DNA of 40,043 nucleotides from NCBI GenBank assembly GCA_905221605.1, contig CAJNDS010001033.1, forward strand, positions 1 through 40,043, written 5' to 3'. The translations under genes and the position numbers were made by a program. Under the pieces are notes generated by a model, which saw only the letters and a program-made list of their open reading frames with translations, had not been told where the DNA came from and made no database searches. The stretch's first letter is position 1. Every line of letters begins with the position of its first letter. Positions 12,944 through 21,325 of this stretch are shown in pieces. This stretch comes from Symbiodinium natans. Taxonomy: Eukaryota > Sar > Dinophyceae > Suessiales > Symbiodiniaceae.

Positions 12944-13596
12944 ACCCTAAATCCCAAACCCTAAGCCCTAAACCCTACACCCTACACCCTAAACGCTAAA
13001 CCCTAAACCCTCAACCGAAGCCTTCCCGTGAGCGATCCCTTTGTTCCCTGTTCGGGGTGGTCGCAGCTTCCAAACAGAAGCGGCCGCAATTGCTTGGGTG
13101 TAACCCTTAACACCCCAAGCCACACAGAAACAGACTGCACAGCCAGAGCGCAAACCCCATGCCCGCCCGAAACACTTTTATTTATGAACCCCTGAATCCT
13201 AAACCCTAAACCGCGGCCCACTAATCTTCATCAATCAAGAATAGAGACCTGAAGTCATAGTGAGGTTTCCGATGGAGTTTAAAGAATACAGTTCCAACGG
13301 GGCAGTGCCCTCTCAATCCGTAAGCCTACAAGCCATAATCATGATATGGGTGCCCATAAGTACGTGCTACATTGACTATTCCCATTTCCAGATTTCCACA
13401 ACTGGCTTAATTTGTGAAGCAATAAACCTAGAAGCCATTCAGGGATTCCGATTACAGTTTTGAAGGCATAGCCATTAAAAGAGCCTATTTTTTTGAAGCC
13501 TTAAAACTTTAAACCCTAAACCCCAAACCACAAACCCTAAGCCCTAAACGCTGAACCCTAACCCCTAAACCCTGGCCTTGGGACTCGCTGCTTAGG
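12944..13596. other. Region without recognised gene
   Basis: CCCTAAA-type tracts at 12940-13010 and 13505-13570 flank unique sequence. A 67-codon frame at 13260-13463 has no recognisable motif. Nothing is called. Confidence 0.5.
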
Positions 13597-13705
13597 GGTT
13601 CATTTGGATAGTTGCTACGGTAGCGGTACCTGCAGCCCCATGTAGGTACATAGAACCCTACGCAACACTACCCTAAACCCTAAGCTGACAGCTTCCCAAA
13701 TGAAC
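13597..13705. repeat. Fold-back (MITE-like) element
   Basis: The ends GTTCATTTGG (13597-13606) and CCAAATGAAC (13696-13705) are perfect inverted repeats. The imperfect stem continues inward (TAGTTGCTACGG against the reverse complement of GCAACACTA with a one-base offset). It is a 109 bp hairpin-forming element lying between telomere-like tracts, without a coding frame. Confidence 0.6.
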
Positions 13706-14103
13706 TTTGAAGCAGGTTATGAGGAGTTTTGTGACATTGCGGGCGCCCGAGAGTGTGGATGGGAGTATGCAGCCTTACAGTTGGAACTCTGGGGTTCAGT
13801 TAGGGTTAAGGGACCAGGGCCTTTAAGGCTTAGGGGGCTTCGGGTTGATTGAGAATGTAGCTCTTTGTGTTTGCATGGTGTGTCTGGGCTTCAGTGAACA
13901 ACCCTAAGCCATGTGCAAGGGCATTGGGTGCTCTGGGAGCGGCTCAACGGGTCCACAAAGTCAGGGTTTGGCGGTGCCGCTCTTTCAACAGCGTTGGCAC
14001 TGCACTCCAAGCTGGCCCGAGGCCATCTTCAGGTGATGAAACAGCGGCTACCAAGCCCCAAACCCTCTAGCCTGCTTCGTTCCTAGAGCAGCACCCAAAA
14101 CCC

Positions 14104-14217
14104 CACCGGAGATTCATGGGTAGTTACAAGCAGAGCTTTAAGTACGCTAGATAGGGTTAGAAGTAGTTACCATACAAATAACCGACTACTCACTAATTCC
14201 CCACGAACCTCCAAGTG
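14104..14217. mobile_element. MITE family A, divergent copy
   Basis: The left end CACCGGAGATTCATGGG and the right end CCCCACGAACCTCCAAGTG are imperfect inverted repeats. The left arm continues TAGTTACAAGCAGAG, matching the arm of the element at 37258-37380. Partial copies of the same end lie at 14311-14336 and 16763-16812. It is non-coding. Confidence 0.6.
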
Positions 14218-15019
14218 AAGCACACAAGGAGGGGAAGCATGAGTGAGTCTACTTAGTATCAACTACAAGCCCCTTTTTAGTCCCCATAACCCAACTTACG
14301 AACCCTTCTTGGAGGTTCATGGGTAGATAAAAGTAGGTTTAATCCCTAAACCCCAAACCCTAAACCCTAAACCGTTTATATGTATGGTAGCTAGCAGGTC
14401 ATTTCGCGCGACGCGTGGGCTGGGCGGTGAGTGACAGGGTAAGAGCTGGGCCACGTGCGAACGCCAGGGTAAGGATCCCTTCAAGTACTTCGGGTTTGGG
14501 GGTTTAGGGTTTTTAGGGTTTTTGGAGTTTTTAGGGTTTTAGGGTTTTTAAGGGTTTTAGGGTTTTTAGGGTTGTCAGGGTTACGAAGTCAAAAGGGCTT
14601 CCAGGAAGCGACGCGCTTTCCTGAATTTCGGGCTCTTGTCAGGGTTGGCTTTCGCGGGGTTTCAAGGGGTCTTGGATAGGAGTCCCTAAAGCCTAAACCC
14701 TAAGCCCTAAACCCCAAACCCTAGGAATGCTTTCCGGGGGGGGGGGTATCTTGGGGTCTTCTCTTGGACTGCTCACGAGGTGTGATACGGAATGCTTTCG
14801 AAGTGCGCACCTTAGCCCTAAACGGCAAAGCCCACATACCCCGCGCCCACAACCCAAAACCCTCAATCCTAAACCCCTCAGCCGAAGCCCTAAACCCCTA
14901 TATGACCCCCCTTATACGGGTCCCTCCTTTAGTCTTCTTCCTGTCTTAAACGCGGTATGACCCGAAATCCGAAACCCGAAACCCTAAACCCTAAACCCTA
15001 TCATCAGACTCCTCCCCAG
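14218..15019. other. Telomere-like repeats and unique filler, no gene called
   Basis: Holds the partial MITE A end at 14311-14336, CCCTAAA at 14340-14372, TTTAGGG/TTTTAGGG at 14500-14575, a G run at 14737-14746 and further CCCTAAA variants. Splice-donor-like GTGAGT and GGTAAG occur at 14420-14485, but no exon can be supported. Confidence 0.5.
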
Positions 15020-15097
15020 GTGGGATCTGCGGAGGCGGATCCCTACACCGAGACGATGGAGTCGGCGGAGGTGCTTTGCCAACTGCTGCCCAAACGG
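15020..15097 (+). other. Exon-like island with telomere-repeat donor
   Basis: CTCCCCAG| precedes a 26-codon open stretch (VGSAEADPYTETMESAEV and onward) that ends |GTTTAGGG. The candidate 5' splice site is therefore the first bases of a TTTAGGG tract (15098-15182). Composition is protein-like; no family is recognised. Confidence 0.35.
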
Positions 15098-15182
15098 GTT
15101 TAGGGTTTAGGGCTTAGGGCTTAGGGCTTAGGGTTTAGGGGTTAATTATTGTTTAGGGTTTAGGATTTAGGGTTTAGGGTTT

Positions 15183-15790
15183 AAATTAGAGTCTTAAACT
15201 CCTCCAACGAAGGCAATCCTCAAATTCTCAGCTTCATTCAGAGACGCGCCCCGAACCCAAACCCTGCCCCCTTAACCCTACAGCGCGATATAGCACTTCT
15301 TGGTGGCGGGCGCAGCCTTCTTAATTGAGTGGAATCGTGTTGGGGGTTCTGGGTTCAGGGGCGAAGAGACGAGAAAACACCCAGTTCTCACGCGTAGAGG
15401 CTTGGATCCCAGTGGCCGATGGGTTTAGGGTTTAGGGTTTAGGATTTGCCTGAACATTGCTATTTGCGCTTTCAGTGCTACGGTTTGTCGAGCGTGGCCT
15501 ATGTTGCCTCTTTGGGCAGACAGGAAGACCAGACCAATCGCAGCAAGATGCGATGAAAAAGCTTCGGCGCCGGAAGCAGACGTGAAGGCGCACGACTGTT
15601 CTACAACCCGTTTCGTCCATAACGCCCTAGCTTAAACCCAATTCCTCAAGCACTCTGACTTTCAGCACCATATCCAAGGGAGCCCAATAGCCCCCTAAGC
15701 CCTAAAAGCCTTAGACCCTAAACTCCAAACCTTAAACCCAATTTCAGGAGTAGGGTTGGGCCTACACAGCACCTACAAGGCACTCGTTAG
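15183..15790. other. Mostly telomere-like sequence; weak coding traces
   Basis: Short TTTAGGG and CCCTAAA tracts. A 36-codon + strand frame ending at about 15558 reads SVAYVASLGRQEDQ, but it is too short to call. Confidence 0.4.
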
Positions 15791-15872
15791 GGCTTGGTTG
15801 TGGCGGCTGTTGGGGGCCTCCAGACCAAGCGCAAGGGCCTGTCGCGCATCCGACAACTTTTCAGCCGACGTG
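15791..15872 (+). other. Exon-like island, basic C-terminal half
   Basis: After CGTTAG| the frame reads VVAAVGGLQTKRKGLSRIRQ and continues to |GTTCAGGG, where a TTTAGGG tract begins. The stretch is 82 bases with a Lys/Arg-rich second half. No family is assigned. Confidence 0.35.
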
Positions 15873-16028
15873 GTTCAGGGTTTAGGGTTTAGGGTGTAGG
15901 GGTACTCACATTCTCTGTTTTGCGGGCTTAGGATCCCTGATTTCCTTTTCACCCTAAACCCTGAACCCTATGCCACGAATCCTAAACCCTGACCCCTACA
16001 ACACCTGAACCCCAAACCCTAAGCCCAG

Positions 16029-16113
16029 GTCGACAAGGAGGACCGGAGTTCACGTGCGCGGGTCGAAGCGGTCCAGCTGGGTATCAACACCTTCCGGCAG
16101 CCTGCAACTCAGA
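16029..16113 (+). other. Exon-like island
   Basis: CCCAG| is followed by 28 open codons (VDKEDRSSRARVEAVQLGIN and onward), then directly by CCCTAAA. Acidic/basic helical composition. There is no GT donor on the right because the following repeat is in the C-rich orientation, which weakens the exon reading. Confidence 0.3.
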
Positions 16114-16516
16114 GCCCTAAACCCTAAACCCTAAACGTTTAGGCCTAGGGTATTTGGGTTTAGGGTTTAGGCCTAAGCACCCGAACCCGAAGCCTAGGAT
16201 GGCACACCTCCTTTTGGTGTTGGTTTGAAGTATTCGGTGCCCTTGTTATCGACTCCATGAAGCAAGAACAGGTTGCAACCGTATTCCGAAGGTACCGCCC
16301 TGAACAGCCCAAAACCTAAACCCTTAACCCTAAAAGCCCAAAAGCCAAACCCTAAACCTCCAGGCCTTAAGAAACCTCCAGGCCTTAAGTATAGTGCCTA
16401 TTAGGAGAGGGGTTCCTGAAACAGAATGTGTGGCCTGAGGGCATTGTGGGACTGAGGGCGGTGCTAAAGCCAGCTCTCAAGGGTTTAGGGCCTTACTTGG
16501 CCTTTAACATTTTGGA
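16114..16516. other. Telomere-like tracts and unique sequence, no gene
   Basis: Short CCCTAAA and TTTAGGG tracts meet head to head at 16118-16168. A direct repeat CTCCAGGCCTTAAG occurs at 16357-16390. Nothing further is recognised. Confidence 0.4.
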
Positions 16517-16529
16517 GCCGGCGCGCAGC

Positions 16530-16770
16530 GCCTGCTACACTTGTTCGGCGTCAGCCTGAAGAACCGCAGCAAGATAAACCTGCAGACAGAGTGGCTGCCC
16601 CAGCCGTATGCTGCCCATCGCAGCCCCGACGTGCTGTGGACCAATGCAGCTCGGATCTTACAGCTCATGGAATGCCCTCAGACCAGGAACTTCTGTGTGG
16701 CCATGGATGAGTCTGCTTGGCGGCCGAGCTACAGCTGTGTTGCTGGACTCCTTGTAACCCTACTTGAGGT
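16530..16770 (+). other. Candidate coding fragment, unknown protein
   Basis: The best coding-like island of the left block. From about 16530 the frame has G/C-rich third positions and natural composition (LLHLFGVSLKNRSKINLQ, later NFCVAMDESAWRPSYS), 75-80 codons in all. It decays at about 16765 into the partial MITE A end (16763-16812). The motif AMDESAW recalls catalytic-Asp strings of some transposases, but the match is too short to assign. Confidence 0.4.
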
Positions 16771-16812
16771 ACTTGTAGCGCTGCTTGTAACTACTCATCC
16801 ATGAACCTCCCT
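16763..16812 (-). repeat. MITE family A, partial end
   Basis: The reverse complement reads GGAGGTTCATGGATGAGTAG then TTACAAGCAGCGCT, matching the left arm of the copy at 14104-14217. Only one end is visible. Confidence 0.5.
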
Positions 16813-17134
16813 GAACGGCGATCACATAGCTCCAAGTTGCTCCAAGATGCCAATTTGATCTTCTCCGCATTTCTCAAGGCCACACGTAATTTCACCTCAG
16901 GCGATAACCTAAGAGACTCAGATGTGGTTTCCCATGTCCAGACAAAGCTGGCAACCTCACCTAAGCACTCTCTGTTCAAGCTTTTCAGGGCAGGTTTTGG
17001 ATTTCAATTAGTTAGGCCCATTGAATTCAGGACCCGAAGCCCTAAACCCTGCGCCCTAAACCCTGCACCCTACACCCAGAACCCCAAACCCGCTAGCAAA
17101 GATTCCTGGGACCTCAAGCCATCAGCACACCCAG

Positions 17135-17210
17135 AATCTGCGACCGCCGGTACGCCTCCATGCGCGAATCCTTCCGGGTCTGCTGGGGCTTGTTTGCAAG
17201 AGGGCTTTGG
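17135..17210 (+). other. Exon-like island
   Basis: ACCCAG| is followed by ICDRRYASMRESFRVCWGLF and onward, G/C-rich at third positions, then runs into CCCTAAA. A second frame over the same bases is also open, so the reading frame is uncertain. Confidence 0.25.
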
Positions 17211-18348
17211 ACCCCTAAACCCTAAACCTTAAACCTTAAACCTTAAACCTTAAACCCTCCTTGCGGCTTTCAAGGTTAAGCGTTCATAAAGTCCACTCGG
17301 GAGTTTCCGGAGCAGTTCCGATTCGCTACACCAGAATCCCTCAAGGGCTTCAGGCAGTGTACTTAGTGCAGAATTTCAGCACGCAGAGACTCCAACACCC
17401 CCTTAGTTAAGGAGTTAAGGAGTATTCCTTAAACCATGTAAGGAACCCCTCTTCCATTTGACGGAATATTCCGTAATTAAGGGTTATTGGCGTCCCGGGG
17501 AGGGATTTGACTGCCGGTTGCTGGCTGAGGAGACCTCTGAGAAGCACACAAACCCTCAGACACGCCGCAAGGGTAGCTAAATACTTTGATGAAGATCCAC
17601 CTCCCTAACCCCCGGGTAGGGTTTAGGGTTTAGGGTTTAGGGCTTAGGGCTTAGGGCTTAGGGCTTAGGGCTTAGGGCTTAGGGCTTAGGGTTTAGGGTT
17701 TAGGGCATAGGGTTTAGAGGGTGCAGGGTTCGACAGCAAGCTCCTACGTCGGGGTTCGCGGGTCTTGGCACCGGCTACTGCCCCATCTTGGTAGCCCAGT
17801 GGTGCCCGCCCTAAACCCTAAACCCTAAGCCCTAGACCCTAAACCCTAAAGCCTAAACCCCTGTTTACACTCCTGTTTTTTTGGTTTCAGGTTCCCTTAC
17901 ACAGCAACCAGGTAGGCCCTTGGAAGGTTTTTACGTTTTCCCTCATTGGGTTTAAGAGGATCATAGGATAGGAATGTTTTTTTTCACGAGGGCTTTCAGG
18001 GCCATCCTGGTAACCCACCCCAAAAGGGTTCCGTTACTACAAGAGGGTCAACTGCTGGGCTAACAAGCAATAATCGAGCCCATAAAGCGCCCTTTTGCCA
18101 GCGAGTACTGGGTATAATGACCCCACCCACACCCAGCGATGAATTGACAAAAGCCCTACCCTGCCAAAGTTCACTTGCTTTGGCTTTGTACTTCGGCATA
18201 GACAGATTTGTTGTGGACCGAACCAGTTGCCAGTACTGTAGCCTCTTCATCCCAGTATCAGCCCTTGCTTAGGGCTCAGGGTCCTTGATGGCGCACTTGC
18301 TACTGCGCCGCGGCCCCCAAAGTGTTGCAAAGGCTTAAAGTTCAAAAC
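17211..18348. other. Gene-poor stretch with telomere-like tracts
   Basis: CTTAAAC/CCCTAAA at 17213-17258; a possible fold-back at 17401-17484 (TTAGTTAAGGAG... with the 14 bp palindrome ACGGAATATTCCGT at 17461); TTTAGGG/CTTAGGG at 17616-17720; CCCTAAA at 17810-17855. A minus-strand 84-codon frame (17996-18250) shows no recognisable motif. Confidence 0.5.
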
Positions 18349-18990
18349 TAAAACCCTAAACCCAAGCCCTAAAACCCTAAAACCCTGAGCCCCCAAAAAC
18401 CCTAAAATCCTAAAACCCCAAAACCCCCAAGACCCTGAAACCCTAAAAGCCTAAAACCCTAAAGCCCTACAACCCTAAACCCCTAAAACCCTAAAACCCC
18501 AAAAACCCTAAAATCCTAAAACCCTAAAACCCTCAAGACCCTGAAACCCTAAAAGCCTAAAACCCTAAAGCCCTACAACCCTAAAACCCTAAAACCCTAA
18601 AACCCCAAAAACCCTAAAATCCTAAAACCCTAAAACCCTCAAGACCCTGAAACCCTAAAAGCCTAAAACCCTAAAACCCTAAAACCCCAAGACCCTAAAG
18701 ACCCTAAAACCCTAAACCCCAAGACCCTGAAACCCTAAAACCCTAAAAGCCTAAAACCCTGAAACCCCTAGACCCTGAAACCCTAAAAGCCTAAAACCCT
18801 AAAACCCTAAAACCCTAAAACCCCAAGACCCTAAAGACCCTAAAGACCCTAAAACCCTAAAACCCCCAAGACCCTGAAACCCTAAAACCCCAAAAGCCTA
18901 AAACCCTAAAACCCCTAGACCCTAAAACCCTAAAAGCCTAAAAGCCTAAAACCCCAAAACCCTGAACCCCCAAGATCCTAAAACCTCAAA
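18349..18990. repeat. CCCTAAAA (8-mer) variant telomere-like block with higher-order repeat
   Basis: About 640 bp of octamer CCCTAAAA with variants (CCCCAAAA, GCCTAAAA, CCCTGAAA, CCCTCAAG). The marker GACCCTGAAA recurs at 18431, 18537 and 18643, spaced exactly 106 bp, with the variant order largely preserved between copies. The block decays toward 18990. Confidence 0.85.
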
Positions 18991-19353
18991 CCCAAACAAC
19001 ATCAAAGCAAGTTGTCGCCTTCGGTGGTGACCTTAATCCCAGACTAGCTCTCAAGTTCGGCAGGGTTTAGGGTCTAGGGTATAGGGTTTAGGGTTCAGGG
19101 TTCAGGGTTTAGGGTTTCGGGTTTAGGGCTGAGGGTTTTGGACAGAGTGTTCAAGGTTTTAGGGGGTTGTGGCTCTACCAAACCCAAAAACCTAGTCCCT
19201 GTGTTCTTGGCGGAGTCTATAAAAGAATTCCAACGACCTGGTGCCAGATCGGTATGCCGCTGCACTGCTAGCTTTGGCCCCCCTCCTCCCTTGAGGACAT
19301 TGTTATTCTTGAACGTCTTCGAATGCAGTACCCCTCAAATGCAGGAGTAGGCC

Positions 19354-19780
19354 TTACTTATCATGAGGATCCCCTATATCGAAGGTGGAGAGCATGCTGA
19401 GCAAGGCCACGCCCTGAACCTCGTTCACGGCAGGCAGAAGCTCAGCAGCAATGAAGCCACCATACATCCAGACCCACACTGGGATCATGGACCGAGGGTA
19501 CACCGGCCCTGTGATAGTGGGCTTCTCCACCTTGATGAGGGACGGCCTCACGGAGTCGATCTCGGCGCACCAGATGTTGCCTGTGGGAGCCAGCCGCCAT
19601 CAGCTGCTGGTACTGCCCACGAAGCTGCGTGTGATGAAGTCATTGGTCTCCGCCGCTGGGTTCACACGTGGGGACGCACGGATGGGCTCAACGAACGTGC
19701 AGGCGATCCACACTCAGGACCCTGGCGCTGCCCCAGCGACTCCGCCGGCGGCCGGTCAGATGCAGGTCCAGAGGTCTACC
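19354..19780 (-). pseudogene. Decayed gene fragment, unknown protein (minus strand)
   Basis: The 3' part (19551 down to the TAA at 19354) is a 65+ codon frame with strongly G/C-rich third positions and natural composition (KVEKPTITGPVYPRSMIPVW, GGFIAAELLPAVNEVQ). Upstream, two other minus-strand frames carry equally protein-like pieces (ACTFVEPIRASPRVNPAAET, then YQQLMAAGS). Either two frameshifts or a short intron (AG at the CCCACAG end, about 19579-19585 on this strand) separate them. Plus-strand frames here are shadows. It lies in telomere-like DNA; no family is recognised. Confidence 0.45.
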
Positions 19781-19920
19781 CCCTAAACCGAAGACATTAA
19801 GACCTCAGCCCCAAACCCGAAACCCTCAACCCTAAACCCCGGACCCTGAGCCCTAAACCCTAAACCCTAAACCCTAGACCCTATACCCTAAACCCTAAAC
19901 CCGTCTTATGAGTAACCGGG

Positions 19921-20009
19921 GAGCCCATCTTCGCAGTCCTGCGCCAGGCACTGGACAAGTCGCGGCGCTCGTCCCTGTCGCCACAGGACCTTCGCGACAG
20001 GGAGGGCTC
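19921..20009 (+). other. Exon-like island
   Basis: Reads EPIFAVLRQALDKSRRSS and then LSPQDLRDREG, G/C-rich at third positions, and ends at |GTTTAGGG. Flanked on the left by CCCTAAA and on the right by TTTAGGG. The helical, charged composition looks genuine, but the family is unknown. Confidence 0.35.
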
Positions 20010-20090
20010 GTTTAGGGTTTAGGGCTTAGGGCGTAGGGTTTAGGGTTTAGGGCTTAGGGCTTAGGGCGTAGGGTTTGGGGCTTAGGGGCT

Positions 20091-20201
20091 TACAAGTAGA
20101 GGCCCCCTAGTTGTACGTAGGGTTATAAGGTTCCCAAATTGGATTCTAAGTCGTATTACGTGGGTTACTAACTCCCCGAACTGAAGTGGCCCCTACTTGT
20201 A
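20091..20201. mobile_element. MITE family B, copy 1
   Basis: The ends TACAAGTAGAGGCCCCC and GTGGCCCCTACTTGTA are inverted repeats. The interior (GTAGGGTTATAAGGT, TAAGTCGTATTA) is shared with the element at 31586-31708. 111 bp, non-coding, embedded in telomere-like repeat. Confidence 0.8.
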
Positions 20202-20388
20202 GGTGCTTCGGGTTTACGGGTTTACGGGCTTACGGGGGGCTCAGGGTTTGCCAAGGCTGTGTGGATTTTCCCCCACACCTCCAGAGTTTACAAATCCTTC
20301 CTACCCTGAACCCAAAACCCAAAACCCAAAACCCTAAACCCTAAACCCTGAACCCTGAACCCCAAACCCTAAACCTTTGCCACCCCAG

Positions 20389-20454
20389 AAGTCCTTGTTC
20401 AGCCTCTTGTGTCTTCGGGCTTTTGAGCAGGAAGCTGGAGCTTTCACCCTCTAC
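20389..20454 (+). other. Exon-like island (weak)
   Basis: CACCCCAG| is followed by 22 open codons (KSLFSLLCLRAFEQEAGAFT), then C-rich telomere-like repeat. It is short and could be chance. Confidence 0.2.
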
Positions 20455-20576
20455 CCCAAACCCCCAAACCCCCAATCAAGCCGAAATCCTAAATAGGCCC
20501 TAAGCCGCAAGCCCTAAGCCCCAAGCCCGAAGCCTCAACCTGAGCTCCTCTGCGGTTCAGGATTGCATGCCCTCAA

Positions 20577-20652
20577 GGGGTTTAGGGTTTAGGGTTTAGG
20601 GTTTAGGGTTTAGGGTTCAGGGTTTAGGTTTAGGGTTTAGGGTTTAGGGTCT
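20577..20652 (+). repeat. TTTAGGG tract
   Basis: About ten nearly perfect TTTAGGG heptamers with one variant, G-rich on the + strand. Confidence 0.9.
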
Positions 20653-20768
20653 AGGCCTTCCAAGCAGGGACCCGCTACTTGTAAGTGGGGATATCAGGGC
20701 CGGCTTAGGGTTCTGGGACCATGCCAAGACTTATGTTAAGCGGCTCAAGTATAGCTGGTGTATAGTAT

Positions 20769-20885
20769 CTAGGACCCAGAGTAGGCCCTTATCCCCGTTT
20801 TTTAGGGTGTAGGAAAACCTTATAAGCCCCTTAGAGCCAAAAAAGGGTACCGTTTCTTATTCCTAGGTTACTCTTGGGTCCTGGG
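20769..20885. repeat. Fold-back (MITE-like) element
   Basis: The left arm CTAGGACCCAGAGTAGGCC (20769-20787) pairs with the right arm CTAGGTTACTCTTGGGTCCTGG (about 20863-20884) with small gaps. A related arm (CCCTAGGTTGCTCTTGGGTC) occurs at 35760-35780, so the sequence is dispersed. Confidence 0.5.
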
Positions 20886-21042
20886 AAGGGTTCCCCCCTC
20901 ACCTTTGTAGGGCACGAGGGATTCTGCTCCGAGGCCTGCAAACCCTAGACCAGTGCCCCTTCATGAAGGCCAAGACTCTAACCTGAAGAGTTTAAGGGGG
21001 TGCGTCTTAAACGTGATCTTCGACCCCCAACCCTAAACCCTA

Positions 21043-21263
21043 TGCGGAGCTGCAACTGGTATTGTAGAAAAGAGTTGGTGATGGGAGTTGAAGGGGTCAA
21101 TGAACCCGGATATTTTTGGCTCAAGAAACGTGGGCAATGCGCCCTACGGAAAAGGTGTGTTTGGTTGTGCTTTGGGTTTTGTCTTCGGTTGTTCCAGGGG
21201 AATCAAGGGCTTCTGTTGGGGCTGACTGTTTTGTTCCCTGTCCTCCTTCGGTTGCCCCCCGTA
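21043..21263 (+). repeat. 5' LTR (221 bp)
   Basis: Starts TGCGGAGC and ends CCCCCCGTA (TG...TA rather than the usual TG...CA, with imperfect terminal inversion TGCGG/CCGTA). Identical to the 3' LTR except at 21084. It carries the spliced-leader-like sequence at 21106-21125. Promoter and polyadenylation signals are not recognisable by eye. Confidence 0.95.
21106..21125 (+). promoter_or_regulatory. DinoSL-like remnant in the 5' LTR
   Basis: CCGGATATTTTTGGCTCAAG matches the 3' end of the dinoflagellate spliced leader: the last 12 bases TTTTGGCTCAAG are identical and the leading CCG is kept, with decay between them. It lies 64 bases into the LTR. Known background: dinoflagellate mRNAs receive this leader by trans-splicing, and retroposed genes keep relics of it. 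I infer that element RNA is or was trans-spliced. Confidence 0.8.
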
Positions 21264-21280
21264 GGTTATGAGCCCAAATT
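21264..21280 (+). other. Primer binding site, half-tRNA-iMet type
   Basis: Directly after the 5' LTR, GGTTATGAGCCCA is the complement of an initiator tRNA-Met anticodon stem-loop (TGGGCTCATAACC). Copia of Drosophila and Ty5 of yeast use this internal priming by a half tRNA-iMet. There is no match to the common plant-type TGGTATCAGAGC. Confidence 0.7.
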
Positions 21281-21325
21281 AGGCTTCCTGCGGAATTGGT
21301 AAAGATTTTTCGTTTGTTTAACGCC

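Larger units (their letters stand above)
11714..21042. repeat. Degenerate telomere-like repeat mosaic (left block)
   Basis: Between islands of unique sequence this block is filled with CCCTAAA and TTTAGGG heptamers and variants (CCCTAAG, CCCCAAA, CCCTGAA, CTTAGGG). Orientation flips repeatedly: C-rich at 11738-11820, 12940-13010, 13505-13570 and 14340-14372; G-rich at 14500-14580, 15098-15182, 17616-17720 and 20016-20085; C-rich at 19805-19905. TTTAGGG is the plant-type telomere repeat and is reported for dinoflagellates. The short interrupted tracts mark interstitial repeats, not a chromosome end. Confidence 0.9.

Noticed and set aside
17996-18250. 84-codon minus-strand frame
   Set aside because: No motif, unremarkable codon use and unclear boundaries; could not be separated from chance.
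20829-20851. Possible minus-strand DinoSL relic (CTTAGAGCCAAAAAAGGGTA)
   Set aside because: Needs an insertion and several mismatches relative to the leader, and lies inside a fold-back element; not above chance by eye.
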